Source: Acidimicrobiia bacterium
Lineage (GTDB): Bacteria > Actinomycetota > Acidimicrobiia > Spongiisociales > UBA11373
Assembly: GCA_040878325.1 (NCBI GenBank)
Contig: JBBDMM010000002.1
Coordinates: 35,773 to 99,772, forward strand
Direction: 5' to 3'
DNA: 64,000 nt
In this document: piece after piece, positions 59,125 through 64,000 of the stretch
How positions within the stretch are numbered: position 1 is the stretch's first letter
How the letters are laid out: every line of letters begins with the position of its first letter
Notes under the pieces: generated by a model
The model's input: the letters and a program-made list of their open reading frames with translations, nothing else
Told to the model about the DNA's origin: nothing
The model's database searches: none
Translations under genes and position numbers: made by a program

Positions 59125-59195
59125 ACGAAGCGGGACCGAGCCTAGCCCGGTCCCGCTTCGTCACGCGTAGCTACGCGTGAACCGCCTCTCGGCGG
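59125..59195 (-). terminator. Hairpin cluster between bmpA and the ATPase gene
   Basis: ACGAAGCGGGACCG / CGGTCCCGCTTCGT is a 14-bp perfect stem with a 9-base loop (59125-59161). An 18-base palindrome CACGCGTAGCTACGCGTG (59162-59179) and CCGCC/GGCGG (59182-59195) follow. They lie immediately 3' of bmpA, so they act as an internal attenuator or protect the bmpA mRNA. Confidence 0.8.
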
Positions 59196-59196
59196 C

Positions 59197-60417
59197 TTAC
59201 GCGTCTTCCGGCAGCGTCGGAACGACGATCTCGCCGGAGATGATCATGGCCTTGAAGGCCTCGACCTGGTCGACGATGTCGTCGATGAAGCCACCGGTCG
59301 TGGAGTACCCCACACCGTCCACCGCGAGGTTGTACTCGGTCGGACCAGCGGTGAAGTTCCCCGTCAGGTGGTCGTAGATGGCGTAGAACACGGCCACATC
59401 GACCCGCTTGATCATCGAGGTCAGCACGTAGGGGCGCAGCGTCGCATCGACCGTGTTGTACTGGTCGGAGTCGACCCCGATGCCCCACACCTGCGAACCC
59501 GTAGCCTCGCTCTGCTCCTTGGCAGCGGCGAACATACCCGAGCCGGAGAGGCCGGCAGCGGCGTACACGATGTCGGCACCCTCGTCGTACATCGCCAGGG
59601 CGATCTCACGACCACGGTCCGGCGACTCGAACCCGGCAAAGTCCGGGAACTCGCTGATGTACTGAGAGAGGACCTGGATGTCGGGGTTCACGGCACGAGC
59701 ACCGGCAAGGAAGCCAGCCTCGAACTTCTCGATGAGTCCGATACCACTGACGCCACCGATGAAACCGATGATGTCGGTCTCGGTCTTCAGTGCGGCAATG
59801 ACACCGACGAGGAACGAGCCCTCGTGCTCCGCGAACACCATGCCGCGAGCGTTGTCGCAATATGGCGCCGGCGGATCGAGCGCAAAGTTCAACATGCCGG
59901 AGTCGGTGATCGCGAAGTCGACATCGGGGTTGTTCTCGCACACCGCCGGGAAAGCAGCCTCGAACGAGAAGCCGTTACCGATGACGATCGACGAGTTCTC
60001 GGCCTGCAGCTGCAGGTCGGTCGCGCGGGCAGCGGCGTCCGTCGGAGTGATCTCCGAGGCCGTCACGCTGAAGTAGAACCGCGCCCAGTCGACACCGCAG
60101 CCAGCGGCGTCGTTGAACGACTGGTCGCCTCGGCCGAGCAGGTCGAACGTCAAGCCAACATTCGTGCCTCTGCCCTCCGCCACCGCTTCGGCGGCGCCGA
60201 GAATCTCCGGACAGAAGTCGGGAACGATCACCTCCGGCCGAGGGGCCGAGGTGGTCGTGTCTTCACCGCCATCGGTCGTCGTGGTCCCGGCCGCGGTCGT
60301 CGTCGTCGCGGCGGCGCCAGTAGAGCTGGTGGTGGTCGCGTCGTCGTCACCGCAGGCGGCGACTACCAGGAGGAATGCCGCGAGGAGCGCGGCGATACCC
60401 CAGTGTCTCTTCAACAT
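59197..60417 (-). CDS. BMP-family substrate-binding lipoprotein
   Basis: A 406-residue nucleoside-type binding lipoprotein (BmpA/PnrA family). The type II signal ends in VVAAC (Cys22), then a Thr-rich linker (about 28-60) precedes the two-lobe binding domain: VGLTFDLLGRGDQSFNDAA, DFAITDSGMLNF, GFIGGVSGIGLIEKFEAGF and ADIVYAAAGLSGSGMF are BMP hallmarks. It opens the importer operon and is followed by the hairpins. The N-terminal Thr linker is longer than usual. Confidence 0.92.
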   Translation of the reverse strand: MLKRHWGIAALLAAFLLVVAACGDDDATTTSSTGAAATTTTAAGTTTTDGGEDTTTSAPRPEVIVPDFCPEILGAAEAVAEGRGTNVGLTFDLLGRGDQSFNDAAGCGVDWARFYFSVTASEITPTDAAARATDLQLQAENSSIVIGNGFSFEAAFPAVCENNPDVDFAITDSGMLNFALDPPAPYCDNARGMVFAEHEGSFLVGVIAALKTETDIIGFIGGVSGIGLIEKFEAGFLAGARAVNPDIQVLSQYISEFPDFAGFESPDRGREIALAMYDEGADIVYAAAGLSGSGMFAAAKEQSEATGSQVWGIGVDSDQYNTVDATLRPYVLTSMIKRVDVAVFYAIYDHLTGNFTAGPTEYNLAVDGVGYSTTGGFIDDIVDQVEAFKAMIISGEIVVPTLPEDA

Positions 60418-60432
60418 GAGTGTGATCTCCTA

Positions 60433-60461
60433 TGCATAGTGATGGCCGGGCCTCTGGACAA
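60433..60461 (-). promoter_or_regulatory. Candidate promoter of the BMP importer operon
   Basis: On the minus strand, TTGTCC (60456-60461) and TATGCA (60433-60438) are separated by 17 bases, a good sigma-70-type promoter. GGAGAT lies 7 bases before the bmpA ATG. Confidence 0.55.
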
Positions 60462-60517
60462 GGCCGGCGCATGGGTCAGTGTAGGGGAAGGGACCTCGCT
60501 GCGCTCGGCCCCAGCCA

Positions 60518-60588
60518 CCGCTACAGCCCCAGCCAGACCTGGCCAGACACGTCCGGGCTAGCCCGGTAACCGCATTCTGGCTGGAGCC
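60518..60588 (+). repeat. Dispersed inverted-arm repeat, copy C
   Basis: The most complete copy, located upstream of bmpA and downstream of clpC. Left arm AGCCAGACCTGGCCAGAC (60531-60548), a central 14-base palindrome CCGGGCTAGCCCGG (60553-60566), and right arm TTCTGGCTGGAGCC (60575-60588). The first 31 bases are identical to copy B. Confidence 0.85.
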
Positions 60589-60611
60589 GTGGCTCGAGGC
60601 CGTGGCTCCTT

Positions 60612-60639
60612 CTGGAGACTGGAGACTGGGGACTGGAGG
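60612..60639. repeat. Heptamer array (CTGGAGA)
   Basis: CTGGAGA x2, CTGGGGA, CTGGAGG, the same unit as the array at 7238-7265. It ends 5 bases before the clpC stop codon. Confidence 0.85.
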
Positions 60640-60643
60640 CTCT

Positions 60644-63157
60644 TTACCCCTCGCTGTCGGCCATCTCCACGGGGGGTTGGTCGGGCGCCTCGATGCGGGT
60701 GAAGCTGATCTGCTCGGGGTCGTCGGGGTCGACGTCCACCAGAATCGTGGTGTTGGCGGTGAATTCGCCGAACAGCACCTTCTCGGAGAGCTGGTCCTCG
60801 AGCATCCGCTGCAGGGCGCGGCGCAACGGCCGGGCACCCAGCTGCGGGTCGTAGCCCTTGCTGCCCAGGAGCGCCTTCGCCTCATCGGTGAGCACGAGAT
60901 CGAGCGCCTGCGACTTCAACTGCTCGCGAATCCGCACCAGCATCAGGTCGACGATCGACTTGACCTCGTCCATCGTCAGCTCGTGGAAGACGATGACCTC
61001 GTCGATCCTGTTGAGGAACTCAGGCCGGAACTGCTTCTTCAGTGCCTCAGTGACCTTCTCCTTGATACGGTCGTAGGACAGTTCCTCGGACTCACTGGCG
61101 AACCCGATCGCCTTCCGCTTGAGATCCTGGGTGCCGAGGTTCGAGGTCATGATGATCACGGTGTTCTTGAAGTCGACCGTGCGACCCTGGGCATCGGTGA
61201 GCCTGCCGTCCTCGAGGATCTGGAGAAGCGTGTTGAACACGTCCGGATGGGCCTTCTCGATCTCGTCGAACAGCACCACCGAGAACGGCTTGCGGCGAAC
61301 GGCCTCGGTCAACTGCCCACCCTCGTCGTAGCCGACGTATCCCGGCGGCGATCCGATGAGGCGGCTGACGGTGTGCTTCTCCATGTATTCGGACATGTCG
61401 AGCTGGATCAGTGCGTTCTCGTTCCCGAACAGGAACTCGGCGAGGGCCTTGGCGGTCTCGGTCTTTCCGACGCCGGACGGACCGAGGAAGATGAACGAAC
61501 CGGCAGGGCGCTTCGGGTCCTTGAGCCCGGCGCGGGTCCGGCGAATGGCCCGACTCACGGCCTGGATGGCCTCGTGCTGGCCGACGATGCGCTTATGGAG
61601 TTCGTCCTCCATCCGCAACAGCTTGGCGGTCTCGGCCTCGGTGAGGCTCTGCACCGGGATGCCGGTCCACTGGGCCAGCACTTCGGCGATCTGCTCTTCG
61701 CCGATGATCGAGCCGACGACATCGTTGGGGTCGGCACCGGCTGCCTCCATCTCGGACCGCTCCGTGACCAGGAGCCGCTCCTCGTCGCGCAGCTGGGCGG
61801 CGCGCTCGTACTGCTGGTCCTGTACTGCGGTGTCCTTGCGGGAACGGACATCGGTGAGTCGCTCCTCGAGCGACTCGAGCTCGGGGGTGCCGGGCTTCCG
61901 GTTGATCCGCATGCGGCTGCCGGCCTCATCGATGAGGTCGATCGCCTTGTCCGGCAGTTGACGGTCGGCGATGTAACGGTCGGCAAGGTTGGCGGCGGAC
62001 ACCAGCGCCTGGTCGGTGTATGACGCCCGGTGGTGTGCCTCATACTTCTCGCGCAGCCCGGTGAGGATCTGAATGGTCTCGGCAACCGTCGGTTCCTCGA
62101 CCTGAATCGGCTGGAAGCGACGTTCCAGCGCCGAGTCCTTCTCGAGGTACTTGCGGTACTCCTCGAGGGTGGTCGCCCCGATCGTCTGCAGCTCGCCGCG
62201 GGCCAGCATCGGCTTGAGGATGCTGGCGGCGTCGATGGCACCCTCGGCGGCGCCGGCGCCGACCAGGGTGTGGATCTCGTCGATGAAGAGAATGATGTCG
62301 CCGCGGGTGCGGATCTCCTTCAGGACCTTCTTCAGCCGTTCCTCGAAGTCGCCGCGGTACCGGGATCCGGCCACCAGCGCCCCGAGGTCGAGGGTATAGA
62401 GGTGCTTGCCGGTGAGGGTGCCGGGAACGTCGCCGGCGACGATCCTCTGGGCAAGGCCCTCGACGATGGCCGTCTTCCCGACGCCGGGCTCGCCGATGAG
62501 CACCGGGTTGTTCTTGGTACGGCGCGACAGGATCTGCATCACCCGCTCGATCTCTCGCTGGCGGCCGATCACCGGGTCGAGCTTGCGCTCGCGGGCGTAC
62601 TGGGTGAGATTGCGGCCGAACTGGTCGAGCACCGTCGAACCACCGGCCCCCTCCGAGCCCCCACCGCGGCTGCTGCGGCCGGACGGACCCGAGGATTCGG
62701 ACGATGACGGCTCGTCGCTCTGCGAACCCGAGAGAAGCTGGATGACGGTTTGGCGCACCTTGTGGAGCTCGGCGCCGAGCTTCTGGAGTACCTGGGCGGC
62801 GACGCCCTCACCCTCGCGGATGAGGCCAAGGAGGATGTGCTCGGTACCGATGTAGTTGTGGCCGAGCTGGAGGGCCTCGCGGAGGGAGAGCTCCAAGACC
62901 TTCTTGGCGCGTGGCGTGAAAGGTATGTGGCCGGAGGGAGCCTGAGCGCCCTGGCCGATGATCTCGACGACCTGGCTGCGAACCGACTCGAGGGAGATGC
63001 CGAGACTCTCGAGCGCGCGGGCGGCTACACCCTCACCCTCGTGGATCAACCCGAGAAGGATGTGCTCGGTGCCGATGTAGTTGTGGTTGAGGAGCCGAGC
63101 TTCCTCTTGGGCGAGAACGACCACTCGTCTCGCTCTATCGGTGAACCGTTCGAACAA
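60644..63157 (-). CDS. clpC: ATP-dependent Clp protease ATP-binding subunit ClpC
   Basis: An 837-residue Hsp100 unfoldase that feeds proteins to ClpP. Two N-terminal repeat motifs start [20 protein letters not shown] and [16 protein letters not shown]. The first AAA domain has GEPGVGKT (about 225), an M domain/UVR-like part follows ([16 protein letters not shown]...[13 protein letters not shown]), and the second AAA domain has GPSGVGKTE (about 562). The TTG at 63157 follows AAGGAG. TATAGT about 60 bases upstream may be its -10. Actinobacterial ClpC is essential. Confidence 0.95.
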   Translation of the reverse strand: MFERFTDRARRVVVLAQEEARLLNHNYIGTEHILLGLIHEGEGVAARALESLGISLESVRSQVVEIIGQGAQAPSGHIPFTPRAKKVLELSLREALQLGHNYIGTEHILLGLIREGEGVAAQVLQKLGAELHKVRQTVIQLLSGSQSDEPSSSESSGPSGRSSRGGGSEGAGGSTVLDQFGRNLTQYARERKLDPVIGRQREIERVMQILSRRTKNNPVLIGEPGVGKTAIVEGLAQRIVAGDVPGTLTGKHLYTLDLGALVAGSRYRGDFEERLKKVLKEIRTRGDIILFIDEIHTLVGAGAAEGAIDAASILKPMLARGELQTIGATTLEEYRKYLEKDSALERRFQPIQVEEPTVAETIQILTGLREKYEAHHRASYTDQALVSAANLADRYIADRQLPDKAIDLIDEAGSRMRINRKPGTPELESLEERLTDVRSRKDTAVQDQQYERAAQLRDEERLLVTERSEMEAAGADPNDVVGSIIGEEQIAEVLAQWTGIPVQSLTEAETAKLLRMEDELHKRIVGQHEAIQAVSRAIRRTRAGLKDPKRPAGSFIFLGPSGVGKTETAKALAEFLFGNENALIQLDMSEYMEKHTVSRLIGSPPGYVGYDEGGQLTEAVRRKPFSVVLFDEIEKAHPDVFNTLLQILEDGRLTDAQGRTVDFKNTVIIMTSNLGTQDLKRKAIGFASESEELSYDRIKEKVTEALKKQFRPEFLNRIDEVIVFHELTMDEVKSIVDLMLVRIREQLKSQALDLVLTDEAKALLGSKGYDPQLGARPLRRALQRMLEDQLSEKVLFGEFTANTTILVDVDPDDPEQISFTRIEAPDQPPVEMADSEG

Positions 63158-63309
63158 GGTCCCGTCTCCTTAGACGACGATGGCGCTCCAGGTGCAAACC
63201 CAAGGCGCCCCAGTGACTATACCGGCGAGCCTCATCAACAGGGATGAGCCATTGCGGATGCCAGGCATGTAACAAGGGTTTCGGTCATTTCGTTCCCGGG
63301 CTGTAGGCC

Positions 63310-63351
63310 GGCAGCCTTCGGCTGCCTCCGGCAATTCGCAATCCGCAATTC
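63310..63351. repeat. Hairpin followed by GCAATTC heptamers
   Basis: GGCAGCC-TTC-GGCTGCC (63310-63326) is followed by GCAATTC, GCAATCC, GCAATTC (63331-63351). It lies in the 200-base region between the clpC start and a decayed gene. Nothing else is seen there. Confidence 0.7.
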
Positions 63352-63361
63352 GACCGAACGC

Positions 63362-63664
63362 GTCGGAAGCCTCGAACGCGTCTCGCCACTCGCTGATCGC
63401 CAGTCACAGGAGGCCGACGCCTTGTCGATGGAGTTGATCCGGCGGCAGTCGCGCGATGACACGATCGTCATCGCCGTCCTCCATGACCTGAATCTTGCGG
63501 CCAAGTACTCGGACCGCACAGTCGTCCTCTCACAGGGGACGGTGGTGGCTGATGGTCCGCCGTCTGAGGTCCTCACCTCCGACCTGCTCACCGGGGTGTA
63601 CCGCCATCCGATGACGGTGGTCCCCCACCCCCTCAGGCCGGGACCGCTGGTCCTCGTGGGCTGA
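63362..63664 (+). pseudogene. C-terminal remnant of an iron-siderophore/cobalamin-type ABC ATPase
   Basis: An open frame of about 100 codons whose last 80 residues match the end of FecE/BtuD-type ATPases: MELIRRQSRDDTIVIAVLHD, then LNLAAKYSDRTVVLSQG and VVADGPPSEVL. The H-loop (LHDLNLA) is intact, but Walker A, the signature LSGG and Walker B are missing, so it cannot hydrolyse ATP. The first 20 codons (ERVSPLADRQSQ) look like degraded coding sequence. No transport partner adjoins it. It is probably the 3' scar of a deleted importer operon; TTG 63422 or ATG 63428 would be the only internal starts. Confidence 0.7.
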
Positions 63665-63698
63665 CCGTTCCAAACCCGAGTCCGCGTACTATGCCGCA

Positions 63699-64000
63699 AT
63701 GGAACTCCCCGTCCTCCGGGACCTGGTACCCATCGATCGGGTGTGGGCGCGCCTCGAGGAGGTAGAGCGCCGCCTCTATGAGGTTTCGACCTCCGAGAAC
63801 ACTTTCGTAACCGAGATCGCCCAGCATCTCCTCGGTGGCGGCAAGCGCTATCGGCCGATGCTCGCCCAGGTCGCCGCCGAGATCGGTGGCGCCGACGGGA
63901 CCGATCCCGTGGAGGCGGGGGTATCGGTCGAATTGATTCACCTCGGCAGCCTCTATCACGACGATGTGATCGACGAGGCCGGCAGCCGACGCGGGCAGAC
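63699..64000 (+). CDS. Polyprenyl diphosphate synthase (partial, continues beyond window)
   Basis: The first 100 residues of a trans-prenyltransferase that elongates isoprenoid diphosphates, probably for menaquinone side chains or carrier lipid. LLGGGKRYRPML (the GKR substrate-binding motif) and LIHLGSLYHDDVIDEAGSRR (first aspartate-rich motif DDxxD, about residues 88-92) are visible. The reading frame is open to the right edge. Chain length cannot be predicted from this part. Confidence 0.88.
   Translation, partial: MELPVLRDLVPIDRVWARLEEVERRLYEVSTSENTFVTEIAQHLLGGGKRYRPMLAQVAAEIGGADGTDPVEAGVSVELIHLGSLYHDDVIDEAGSRRGQ

Noticed and set aside
59368-60561. 397-residue plus-strand frame opposite the BMP lipoprotein
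   Set aside because: Antisense to a clear lipoprotein with lipobox and BMP motifs.

Overview
The window is high-GC bacterial chromosome, almost certainly Actinomycetota. CarD, DisA, ClpC, RadA, the IspD/IspF pathway, a DUF3263 protein, an LppM-like lipoprotein and Thr-rich linkers suggest class Acidimicrobiia or a close relative; this placement is inference from gene content only. Coding density is high, 4-bp start/stop overlaps are common, and GTG and TTG starts are frequent.

Layout. 1-13.9 kb: lipid and general metabolism on the minus strand (PlsB, a PAS histidine kinase, an SDR of the 3-hydroxyacyl-CoA dehydrogenase type, a HAD hydrolase, a split aconitase-X pair, a KASIII), plus plus-strand GNAT, UPF0316-type and cyclic-2,3-diphosphoglycerate-synthetase-like genes. 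A perfect extended Shine-Dalgarno with a 14-codon ORF and three hairpins lies at 9.9-10.06 kb. 14-19.1 kb: a large TPR/membrane/beta-propeller protein, then an ECF sigma factor with its co-encoded membrane partner and a divergent lipoprotein. 19.2-28 kb: an accessory defence region with a PD-(D/E)XK-like protein, a type I restriction-modification operon (hsdM-hsdS-hsdR), an AAA ATPase and tRNA-Arg(CCT); the 5' end of this tRNA and its upstream flank are partly duplicated on the other side of the ATPase gene. 28-45 kb: a DUF222/HNH protein, a class V aminotransferase, a Cys-rich 34-residue repeat surface protein, CorA, a PQQ-type sugar dehydrogenase, an acyl-CoA dehydrogenase, an EamA transporter, an LppM-like protein, a CvpA-CAP fusion, an AlaX-type editing protein, a secreted metallopeptidase and an AI-2E permease. 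45.7-54 kb: tRNA-Thr(TGT) and a housekeeping block (rlmB, cysS, ispF, ispD, a PIN/TRAM protein, carD, disA, radA). 54-64 kb: a zinc-ribbon/discoidin-like membrane protein, a complete BMP-type nucleoside ABC importer, clpC, the remnant of an ABC ATPase, and the start of a polyprenyl diphosphate synthase.

Two repeat systems thread through the intergenic spaces. One consists of tandem heptamers: the 7-bp unit differs from locus to locus, and the units are often arranged as inverted pairs between genes. The other is a dispersed element of about 70 bp with inverted CCAGCCAGAC arms, seen in at least four copies. Neither codes for protein, and they are the most unusual non-genic features of the window.
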